This document shows, piece by piece, positions 55,056 through 64,000 of a stretch of 64,000 nt of DNA. Both the position numbers and the translations under genes were made by a program. Source of the DNA: Ceratopteris richardii. Taxonomy: Eukaryota; Streptophyta; Polypodiopsida; Polypodiales; Pteridaceae. The notes under the pieces are model-generated. The model was not told the origin of the DNA. It was given only the letters and a program-made list of their open reading frames with translations, and made no database searches. Where the stretch lies: assembly GCA_020310875.1 (NCBI GenBank), contig CM035435.1, forward strand, positions 64,876,836 through 64,940,835. The letters are read 5' to 3'. How positions within the stretch are numbered: position 1 is the stretch's first letter; each line of letters opens with the position of its first letter.

Positions 55056-57029
55056 ATGATTAGAACTCCGGCCAAAGCAGCCGGCCAAAGATGTCCACAA
55101 AAAGAGCAATTGGTGGGGCTGCCAACGGTAAGTACATCCACTAATCAGGACATTCCTGATGAAGTAACTTTGGTTTCTATATTGAGAGCTTGTGCTATAT
55201 TGAAGGACACTATCAGAGGCAGAAAAATACACACTGAAATATGTAAAAGAGGTCTTCATATAAGCAATGTGTTTATAGGGAATACCTTAGTTAATATGTA
55301 TGCAAAATGTGGTGCACTTCAGGAGGCACGACAAGTACTCAATGAGCTCCTGCATCAGGATACGGTTTCTTGGACCGCATTGATAGCTGGGTATTGCCAA
55401 TATGGATATGCGGAAGAAGCACTTGTTGCTTTTGAAGAAATGCAAGGTATGAATATTTACCCCAATGCACTAACATTCACTTGTATTTTGAAAGCCTGTG
55501 GCATGTTACCAGCACAAGAAAAGGGCCAAGAAATTCACATTGAGATTGCTAGACATGGGATGTTAGAGAGAGATGTTGTGCTTGGAAGTGCACTAGTAGA
55601 CATGTATGCCAAATGTGGAGCTCTTGCAAAGGCTCAAGAAGTATTCAAAGGGCTTCCTGTTTGTAATGTTGTCTCATGGACATCGTTGATTGCAGGTTAT
55701 TGCCAATATGGATGTGCTGATGAGGCCCTAGCCTGTTTAAGACAAATGGAGCAGTATGGCCCACCGCCCAATGAAACAACATTCACATGCATCCTTAATG
55801 CATGTGCCAGCATGGGATCCATCACAAAGAGCCAACAAATGCATGGTAAAATTGTGAAACTTGGATTCCTCACAAACACTTGTGAGCTTGGCAATGCTTT
55901 GGTGGATATGTACATTAAGTGTGGTGTGTTCAGTAAGGCACAACAATTGTTTAATGACCTTCCTATCAAGGATATTGTGTCATGGACTACACTCATCACT
56001 GGGTATGGTCAACATGGCTACATTGAAGAAGCCCTCCAAATTTTTGACCAGATGAAACGTGAGGGCATTTCTTCCAATGCAGTGACGCTAACTTGCATTT
56101 TGAATGCTTGTGGCAACACACAAGCAGCTCAAAAGGGCAAAGGAATTCATGCTGAGATAATTAAGGGTGGATTGCTTAAAGCCAACATTATGCTCGGAAA
56201 TGCACTGGTTGACATGTATGCAAAGTGTGCTTCACCCATTAAAGCACAGCAGGTTTTTAATGAATTATCATCACCAAACCTTGTCTCTTGGACGTCTCTC
56301 ATAGCTGGTTATTGTCAAAATGGCTATGGTGAGGAAGCTCTCTATTTCTTTCAAAGGATGAAAGAAGATGGATTTTCACCAGATATTGTGACATTAGCTT
56401 GCATTTTAAGAGCCTGTGGTTGCATTGGGGCAGCAGAAAAGGGCAGAGAAATACATGCAGAGATTATCCGAGCTGGATTGTTGTTAAATTCTAGCATTCT
56501 TAGAAGTTCATTACTTGACATGTATATCAAAATTGGAGCACTTGCAAGAGCAAGAGAAGTATACAGTGAGTTACAATACAGGGATGTAGTGTCAATGAAT
56601 GCATTGATTGCAGGGTACTGCCAGCAAGGGCTTGGTGAGAAAGCAATAGAGTGCTTTGAGAAATTTAAACATGAAGGTTACTATGATGCAGTGACCTTTT
56701 TGTGCCTCTTGAAGGCCTTTGGAAGGATGGGTGCAGCTGGGATGGGCCAGACATATTATGAGGCTATGACCACCAACTATGGAATCTTCCCAACCATTGA
56801 ACATCATATCTGCATGGTTGATCTATTCTGCAGATCAGGATATTTTCACAAGGCCTTGGCTTTGATACAGACTTTGCCACATTTTGACTACAACCAATCA
56901 TGCTTTGTTTTGCTGGGAGCATGTCAGAGATTGGGAAACACAAACCTCGCAAGATTAGCCTTCCAGTGTGTATCAGGATTTCATGAATTGCTGTCTTGCT
57001 CTTTGTCTCAGAGGTCAACGAGCATATAG
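55056..57029 (+). CDS. PLS-class pentatricopeptide-repeat protein, probably organellar RNA-binding
   Basis: 657 residues, intronless, from the only ATG after an in-frame stop at 55002. About 18 tandem PPR motifs from residue 35 to about 640 follow the P-L-S triplet pattern: S motifs such as NVFIGNTLVNMYAKCGALQEA, P motifs such as DTVSWTALIAGYCQYGYAEEA and L motifs such as NALTFTCILKACGMLPAQEKG. PLS-type PPR proteins bind organellar RNA one base per motif and many direct C-to-U editing. Here there is no DYW deaminase, and the E region breaks off after LLGACQRLGNTNLARLAF into an unrelated tail (CVSGFHELLSCSLSQ). The N-terminus has no clear transit peptide and starts abruptly before the first L motif, so the gene may be truncated at one or both ends, or have a missed upstream exon. 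It is the only host-type gene in the window. Confidence 0.9.
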   Translation: MIRTPAKAAGQRCPQKEQLVGLPTVSTSTNQDIPDEVTLVSILRACAILKDTIRGRKIHTEICKRGLHISNVFIGNTLVNMYAKCGALQEARQVLNELLHQDTVSWTALIAGYCQYGYAEEALVAFEEMQGMNIYPNALTFTCILKACGMLPAQEKGQEIHIEIARHGMLERDVVLGSALVDMYAKCGALAKAQEVFKGLPVCNVVSWTSLIAGYCQYGCADEALACLRQMEQYGPPPNETTFTCILNACASMGSITKSQQMHGKIVKLGFLTNTCELGNALVDMYIKCGVFSKAQQLFNDLPIKDIVSWTTLITGYGQHGYIEEALQIFDQMKREGISSNAVTLTCILNACGNTQAAQKGKGIHAEIIKGGLLKANIMLGNALVDMYAKCASPIKAQQVFNELSSPNLVSWTSLIAGYCQNGYGEEALYFFQRMKEDGFSPDIVTLACILRACGCIGAAEKGREIHAEIIRAGLLLNSSILRSSLLDMYIKIGALARAREVYSELQYRDVVSMNALIAGYCQQGLGEKAIECFEKFKHEGYYDAVTFLCLLKAFGRMGAAGMGQTYYEAMTTNYGIFPTIEHHICMVDLFCRSGYFHKALALIQTLPHFDYNQSCFVLLGACQRLGNTNLARLAFQCVSGFHELLSCSLSQRSTSI

Positions 57030-58154
57030 CTGCAAAGAATCTCATGCCTTCTTTGAAAAGGTGGTCCACTTAGCATGCCTTTTGTCATAGCCAACTGAAA
57101 ATGCCCCATATTCCAGGTGTCCTCTAGGCATCCATTTATGTGCCTTTTGAAATGTGAGGTAGACTTTTGATACAATATAATCCGAGAACATTTGAGTAGA
57201 CAGTGACTGTCAATGTTGGAGGTATTAATGAGAAGAAACATGCTTTGAGACAGTAGATAATCAGTATAGAAAGAACACGAGCAAAAGAAATGAATCCATC
57301 TGGTATACGTATTTACTTCTAGGTTGTAATACAATTAGCACAGAAAGAACATTAACATAAAATTTCAAGATTCTTGTAGAGGAATGTACTCCAATGTATC
57401 CAATCCACGTACATTTGCTTCTATATTTACTGCCACTAATCAGCAATACGTCGTTCAAACAGTGAGCCAGTTGTGAGATCCAACCAATAAAACTAGAGCT
57501 CTCATAGGTGCTCCAATCCATCACGTCAATACAGGTATTTAAGTGTCGAGTGAGATTTGTAGAGATGTGTGCTGCTCAACACATAAATAATGACAGCGTA
57601 GTGATATCTATACATGGAATTAAAATACAACAAAAATAAAGTACCTGTTGCTAATAAGTCAAAGCTCTTCTCAAATAATCGATAAGGCGGACCTTAACTC
57701 GGAGAGCAAATAGAATCACATCTTATTCTTTCATTTACACTCTCTTCCCTTCAATTGAAGCTTCTCAATTTTATGTGAATCTGATTATTGACATAATTAC
57801 ATAATTGTGGGATACTCGTTAAAAGCTACTCTTTACGTTCTTGTTGGTCAAAACGCTGGTTGGCAGTAATCAAAAGGCGAGAAAGTAACTATTCAAAATG
57901 AAGAGTGAATTTTGTAAGGAAAGGTTTCTTTTCATGTATATGGTGTTCATATAAAGAGTATACATTGGTCTCTTCACTAGAGCCACATGTAACTATTTAA
58001 CACTAAACACATTTTGAATTTTAATACTAAGAAAATATATAAATGCACCTCCTTTTTGTTGTAGTTGTCTGTGATTGGGAAATCATTAACAAAAATTACT
58101 TCTTCAAGCACTTAAAAGGGTTGAATTTTCTAGATTAATTTATAGGACATGTTT

Positions 58155-58290
<136 letters not shown>

Positions 58291-59862
58291 AATAATATTA
58301 GAAGAACATTAAATAGAAAAGAGACTAGACTAGTATTAGAAAATCCTAGATATGAGGATCTCGACATGATTTTGGAACCTTATTAAGCTAGAATAAAGGA
58401 AGACATGAGCACAATAGAAGATAAATATTTCTAACTGAATTGTGAATTACAAAAAGAGAGACTATTGATAACTTGAAAAATGATCAAGACATCACATAAA
58501 ATTCTAGAAAATGTTTTTTGAAGGAGATTATAAAAGTAGCATAAAAAATTTATAACATCCAAGATCTTTTGACCAATTCAGAATAAAGTAGGAGGATATA
58601 ATCGGAGTTGGTGAATCTTTATCATCAATTCTAGATGTGGTTTTCAAAGTTAGTCATTTGATAAGCAGCAAAGTTCACCCTTGCAATAGCTACCCTAAAA
58701 GCAAAATAAATTATGATTTGAGAACAATGGTAAGTAATTGTTCAAATGTACCTGGAGGAGCATTTTTTTTGGGTCAAACAGTCCTGAACAAATGAAAAAA
58801 AGAAAAAATCCAAGAGCTTAGAAGGTTCTCACAAATAGCCATTCTAGTGTGGTCAAGTAGCTCTTACATGGAGAGAAAAGTTTGATCTCAGTTTTTGTTA
58901 TTGAAGCTCTTGTTATGGATCATTTGGAATGTGTTAACCTTGAGCACACGAATGTTGTAGAGAAAGCAATATCTACAATCCTCAAGGTATTTGAACAAGT
59001 ATTGTTTTGTCTAGATGATTTGAAGTTCACCTTGACCTCATCATCCCTTGTAAAAAATTAACCAACTAGTGAGCAAAATAGCACAAATTGATTCTTATTA
59101 ATAGATGTGCTAGATTAGAAATAACCATCCAAAAAAGGCTTGATAGATTTGTTTTAGTTTGCACCACAAAAGGACGTAAGAGAAAGTGAGTGACCATTAA
59201 AAATGTGAGTGATTGATGAACACAATGTAGTTATATTCAGCCAGTATTGTACAAGCCTAAGACTTAGCAATGTATGTCCAACGGTGATGGGATTAACATG
59301 AATATTCCCAAGTATGAATAGGTGAATCTTGACCATAATTATAAACCTTGCTAGTACATAGCAAAAACATGCACAATAACATGCAAGATATTTATCCCTA
59401 AAAAAGCCTCTATGATTTCAACCTAAAATCCTCAAACCATCCAATGAGAATTAGACCTAGATTGGTGACAAATGCACATCAGAAGATGAAAGAGAGAGCC
59501 TACATTAGAAGCATCCACATGGCTACATTAGAAGCATGCACATGGTGCATTATTACATCACACACTATGGTTGAAACTAGTGAATCCCACAAGAGACATC
59601 AGAAGATCAATATATCAGAAAAACAAAAGTTACTTGGTTAGAAATTAGTTTCCAATTCTTGGGCCCATGAGGACCTGTGCCATTAATAATGTATCAATAC
59701 AAAAGAGGCCCTAATTTGATAGGAACCCGTTATACACTCTGGGGAGTATCAAATGTATTATGTGAATCAACACTAAGATACTAAAACTACTGTGCTTCTT
59801 TGCTCCACGACATGCACCCCCCCTTGCTAATTGTCACTAAGAGAGGGGTGAATCTTGAATAG

Positions 59863-60130
59863 GCTAGGACCTCTCGTGCTAGGAGACGACCCCGAGCTAG
59901 AGGCTATCGGACACAAAGATTACACAGTCATCAGATTGCAGATATAGAGGCATTCTATAATCAAGACATTGAGGATATAAGAGCTGAGATGATGTCCGAA
60001 CCCATTGTAGTCATTCGGGCAGCCCCGGCCTCGCCTCCACCTATGTACCACATACTACATCTAATTGGGGTTTTTATGCTGCTTAGATCATTCTCATACT
60101 TGTATGACCCTCTTGCATATAGGCTACCAT
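59863..60130 (+). other. Short open stretch, Arg-rich, unrecognised
   Basis: About 89 codons open between stops. It begins GluStop-delimited ARTSRARRRPRARGYR and includes IADIEAFYNQDIEDIRAEMM and APASPPPMYHILH. There is no early ATG (the first is at codon 46). It could be a remnant of a retroelement gag or an exon; no family is recognised. Confidence 0.25.
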
Positions 60131-60326
60131 AGAGATAGCACCCCCATATACTCCCCCTCATAGACTCTCCACACACACATTTTAGAGACTCTAGTTCTCT
60201 TTTCACCAAGTTTCACATCAATTTTTTATTTTCTACACACTTTTGTCTTTCCATTTGATCAAAGACACAAACCATGTACATTGATTCTGTCTCATAGGTC
60301 GAGATTGGCCTTCTATAGAAATTAAA

Positions 60327-60414
60327 AATCTTTCTTACTTTCTATCTATCTTTCTTTCTTTCTTTCTGTCTTTCTTTCTTTCCTTCTTTCTCTCTCTCTC
60401 TCTCTCTATCTCTT
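60327..60414. repeat. (TTTC)n/(TC)n tract
   Basis: Interrupted TTTC and CTTT tetranucleotides passing into about eight TC units. Confidence 0.93.
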
Positions 60415-61989
60415 GTGTTTTGCATGAAGTACCTACTGAGTGTTGATTCTTGGAGTCTTAGATGTGTTACTAGATAAAGCACAATCACTGCATTAGTGAT
60501 AAAAAAGAACACAATCATTTTCTTACTGCATAGCAAATGAGTTCTTATTCACTCAATTTGCATTCTATCATACAATGTAAAACGAATAAACCAATTATTG
60601 CACAATGATATGCTTGCATGGTGTCTACATTCTTGAGTTAAATGGCACTACACATTTTCTACTCTACAATTCCAAGTTTGATAAGAATTAGAGAGATCCT
60701 TTTGCCCATCAATTGGCATTAAAACTGGTAAAATGAATAGTATATTCTTGGTAGTTCTAGTGTTTTCAAGTTCTATAGCAATGTATCCAATCTTGCCAAG
60801 TAGTGACATAAGTTGAGCTCTACCTTTGGTAGCTATGAAACTTGCAATCCTCAAGTCCTAGAGCCACCCTACTTAGCCTAGCATTATCTTCACCAATTCA
60901 TTTTAGGTCTTCTCGAGTTTTGTTATTGTGAATACACATGAACTTGCACTAAAGATTTTACTTGAGGATCCTTCACCTGAGTGATGTTGAGTGAATCCCA
61001 TGCCTTCAATTCATGTCATCCATGCTCTTGTCCAATTGGACGCTCCTTCTTGCACTCATCATATCTAAAAGAAGTTGCTAAGAGCTTGCAATATGAGGAA
61101 GTTTCTTTCCCTTGCAATATATGCATATCTCACATTTCACAAGTTGTACTTGTCTCTTTTGCTCGAAAACTATCTCATTGCAACACTGCCTACCTATGGG
61201 GTAGTGGAAAATGCATGTTTTGTGTTTAATCATCTCCCTCAACTTATCATCTATGCATAAACTGCTCTAACCTCTACTTAAATAGATCATGGTCATGGAT
61301 CCTCTTCTTTTCAATTCCACAAGTGCTACAGAACATGATCATGGCGAAGTACACCTCAAAGCTTGCATGTAAACTTCATACATATGGCAAAACTACACCT
61401 TAGAGGTTGTGCACATACATCCTCCATGTGGTGAAAGTACACCAACATACAATTAGGGTTTTGAGAACATCAGGGCTATTTTTATGTCTAGAAAATTATC
61501 TAAAAAATTTTTTTTTCTTATTTTTATGTCAATTTGCCATTGGGCTAATATTCACCACTAATTTATTCCTTGCTTAGAATTCATTCGTAAAATCAGCCAA
61601 AGTGGTCAAAACTCACTCAAAAGATGGAGAATGTGATAAAAGAGAAATACAAGCATGAAAGCAAATAAGGAAAGGGGCTACCAATTTTTCACATCCCAAA
61701 ATCCCCTTAGAATAGGTTGTCTCCAAATTTTTTCCAAAATTCTTTGTAAAGATGCTTGTTTTTTGCATTAAATCCTATTTTTAGTAGTAATCGGACCAGA
61801 ATCTAAAATTCAAGTACTACTCAAGGTTCAACGGATATGGATAGAATAGATCCACTAAATTTCATATTTCTTTAATACCATTTCGATCTTTGAATAGTCT
61901 TTAGATATTATTTTTAAAGCCATGCTAGACACTACAGTGCAGACAAAGCTCTTGAAAAGTCTACATAAGTGAAAGAACTCAAAGAGCTC

Positions 61990-62330
61990 TCATTTGTTAG
62001 CATTTGCATGATCATAGATCCAGTCTTGACCCAAGACAAGGGGCTCAGTGAGATCCTCATCTTGACACACTAGTACTTTAACTGTCAGTAAAACATCTTG
62101 AATGAAGACAGGAAGTTCCACCTCGCCCATGCAAGGGGTTTCCACTCCTCCCAGTCCTACGAGATATGCTTCTATAGGATTGACATTTAATTTCAACAGT
62201 TGACAGTAAGAAAATTTAACAGCACTAGTGGCGGCACCTGAGTCAATCAAGGCCCTTACAGTCCTTGCACTCTTCCTTGTCCTATTTCTAAAGTTACAAA
62301 AGGACCTCGGTCAATTATTCTATGAGAGCT
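61990..62330 (-). pseudogene. Retropepsin-like aspartic protease domain downstream of integrase
   Basis: The domain begins in the integrase frame as RGPFVTLEIGQGRV (about 62320-62270) and continues, after a one-base frame change, as RALIDSGAATSAVKFSYCQ, with catalytic DSGA at about 62246, VGLGGVETPCMGEVELP, and PLVLGQDWIYDH (the hydrophobic-hydrophobic-Gly block that follows in retropepsins). Because the protease N-terminal strand is in the same frame as integrase, the two were probably one polyprotein with order integrase-protease. A canonical protease upstream of RT would lie outside the window. Confidence 0.75.
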
Positions 62331-63883
62331 AATACCTGAAACTTCACACATAGCCATAGGATATACTGGATCTGTATACGCGTCGGTCCTAGGTTGATCT
62401 CTGCCCTGTCTTCTCAATTTCATTCTTCGGATGCGTTCCAATGCTTCTGCCTGTGCCTCTTCACGAATTCGTTTTTCCTCTTCTTTACATTTCTTTGCAG
62501 TATTGAGTCGACTTAACATTTCCTCCGTAAGGGGTTCCTGATATAACTTGACTCTGCATCCGCTAATGTAACTAGGGAGAACATCACCTTCTAGAGTAGC
62601 TAATTGAACTGCTCCACTATTTGAGATCCTATTAATGATCATAGGTCCATAACCACGCTTTTCTAGTTTCCTCGCATGTTGTTTCAACATGTAGACTAAA
62701 ACTAGATCTCTTGCTTTCAAGCCCTTATCCTTCACATGGGCATCAAAGTATGCCTTCTGTCGTTTCTTAGCTGCATATATCCCTGCGGCAGCCCTCAATC
62801 TTGTTTCACCTAGCCGTTCAAGGTCAAAGATTCTAGATGAGAGCTCATGGCCTGTCCACTCGTGCTCCTGAGCTACTCTCAGTGTTGGTATCAGGAAATC
62901 CAATGGTAGCACTGCATTTTGGCCAAATACCATTTGAAAGGGGGTGGCTTGGAGCACCATTTTATAGGCAACTCTGTATGCCCAAACAACATGGTGTAGT
63001 TGTTTGTCCCAATCAGAGCGTTTACTGTTTACTAGTTTTGTCAATACATTGCATAGAATCTTATTTGTGCTCTCAGCCTGGCCATTAGCTTGTGGGTGAT
63101 AGGGGGCAGACTTCTTGTGTATCACCAAGAACTCTTGAAGGAGATTTTCAATGACTTCATTCAAGAAGTGAGTCCCTCTATCACTAACTAGCTCGATAGG
63201 TAGCCCGTATCTAGTGAACACATTCTCAAATAAGAACTTAGCTGTCGTTTGAGCATCGTTCTTTGTTGTGGCTTTCGCTTCCACCCACTTGGTTAAATAG
63301 TATGTGGCCACAATGATGTATTCTACATGGGAACCCTTAGCTGGGGGATTAATAGGACCTACAAAGTCTATTCCCCACTTAGAGAATGCACGTCCACCAA
63401 TCATAGGTTTCAGTGGCATCTCATCTTTGCGTATAGGATACTGAGTTCGCTGACAAACATCACACCTCTTCACATAGGTATGTGCATCCATGTGAAGGGT
63501 CGGCCACCAAAGACCTGCAAATAGTATAGCCTTGATCACCCGATCTGGACCAAATGTCCTCCTGCCACACCCTAGTGAGCCGTTTCCAGGATCTTAAGGT
63601 ATTCACTCTCATGGACACACAATGTTAGGTAACCATCTTTACCACGCTTGTATAAATTATCACCAATAAGTGAGTAGTCTAGGGCTTCTTGTTCCAAACT
63701 TCTTTGTCTGGCCAATGTCATATCTTGAGGGAATATTCTCGTTCTCAAGAAGGCTACTAATGGTTCACTCCAATCTGGCACTATGGACACTTGATAAAGA
63801 GTGGCATGTTCCACAGGTGGTTTAGTGCAGCAGATTGGGCATTCCTTGCACAACTTTTGGACATCAGCTTCCATAGTCGCCAA
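62256..63883 (-). pseudogene. Gypsy-3 pol: pre-integrase, integrase and linker
   Basis: 63883-63572 encodes the region before integrase (KLCKECPICC, GDNLYKRGKDGYLTLCV, LKILETAH) and ends in TAG. The frame changes by one base at GGH(F)GPDRV and then runs 427 codons: zinc finger end VKRCDVCQR; integrase core KWGIDFVGP, SDRGTHF and ANGQAESTN; VWAYRVAYK; a module with KRGYGPMIINRI (GPY/F-like); a Lys/Glu/Arg-rich helix CKEEEKRIREEAQAEALERI; and finally the first strand of the downstream protease. Two small lesions separate it from an intact polyprotein. Confidence 0.88.
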
Positions 63884-64000
63884 TGCACTCTGAGTCTCCT
63901 TAGTGTCTATAGGAGTAGTGTTGCTCTAATGCACCTACATGTGCTAATTGCAACCATTTAGCATACTCATCCTCTTCCACACAACAAGCCAAGATCCCTT
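63884..64000 (-). other. Gypsy-3 pol, continuation to window edge
   Basis: Coding-like sequence in a different frame (CVEEDEYAKWLQLAHVGALEQHYS) joins the pre-integrase frame (TKETQSALATMEADV) near 63915 through a further frame change. Confidence 0.5.

Larger units (their letters stand above)
61990..64000 (-). mobile_element. Gypsy-3, 3' part (integrase then protease)
   Basis: Minus-strand Gypsy pol entering from the right edge: the pre-integrase region, integrase with H2C2 finger and core, a basic/acidic helical linker and then an aspartic protease domain. A TAG and a frameshift near 63570 and another frame break near 62260 disable it. No 3' LTR could be recognised below 61990. Confidence 0.85.

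Noticed and set aside
55127..55150. GTAAGT at 55130 as a splice donor in the PPR gene
   Set aside because: The frame is open on both sides, and the only close acceptor-like CAG would give an intron of about 21 nt, too short for plants.

Overview
The window is plant nuclear DNA made almost entirely of nested retrotransposons, with one probable host gene: an intronless PLS-class pentatricopeptide-repeat (PPR) gene at 55056-57029. The style of the PPR repeats (GYCQYGYAEEAL, NALVDMYAKCG), the large PLS array and the density of Copia, Gypsy and L1 elements point to a land plant. My best guess is a fern or another seed-free vascular plant; that guess is inference, not something the sequence proves.

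Layout. 1-3255: 5' part of a Copia element (family 1, minus strand) with a 770-codon open gag-pol reading off the left edge and a duplicated LTR. 3256-5180: 3' half of a second Copia (family 2, plus). 5181-31990: an old family-A Copia (plus, called A') split into pieces. A family-1 Copia (6522-21332) sits in its gag, and a young complete Gypsy (Gypsy-1, minus, 10216-20669) sits inside that. A truncated Gypsy-2 (minus, about 23260-30307) and a fragment of a family-1 LTR lie in its pol. 32100-33480: a decayed Gypsy gag relic. 33501-44054: family-A Copia B (minus), with a second family-A Copia (A, 37329-43324, target-site duplication TGCCA) inserted in its gag. 44055-53247: an L1-type LINE (plus) interrupted by Copia-3 (minus, 46312-52162, target-site duplication TGGGA). 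53248-61989: low-repeat DNA holding the PPR gene and microsatellites. 61990-64000: 3' end of a third Gypsy (minus), in which an aspartic protease domain follows the integrase.

Likely activity. Gypsy-1 is the only element with intact reading frames and near-identical LTRs (five differences in 1059 bp), so it is the youngest. It encodes a 1888-residue gag-pol and an extra 625-residue coiled-coil protein between pol and the 3' LTR. The Copia and LINE copies carry stops, frameshifts and, in two unrelated Copia copies, deletions that remove the reverse-transcriptase core.

The observations I rank highest are: a tRNA/5S-rRNA-like Pol III promoter module lying antisense in the leader of family-A Copia elements (two copies); the integrase-then-protease order in Gypsy-3; the extra ORF of Gypsy-1, together with a tRNA-like sequence where its polypurine tract should be; and an array of palindromic TCTATCGCGATAGA-type sites in the Gypsy-2 leader.
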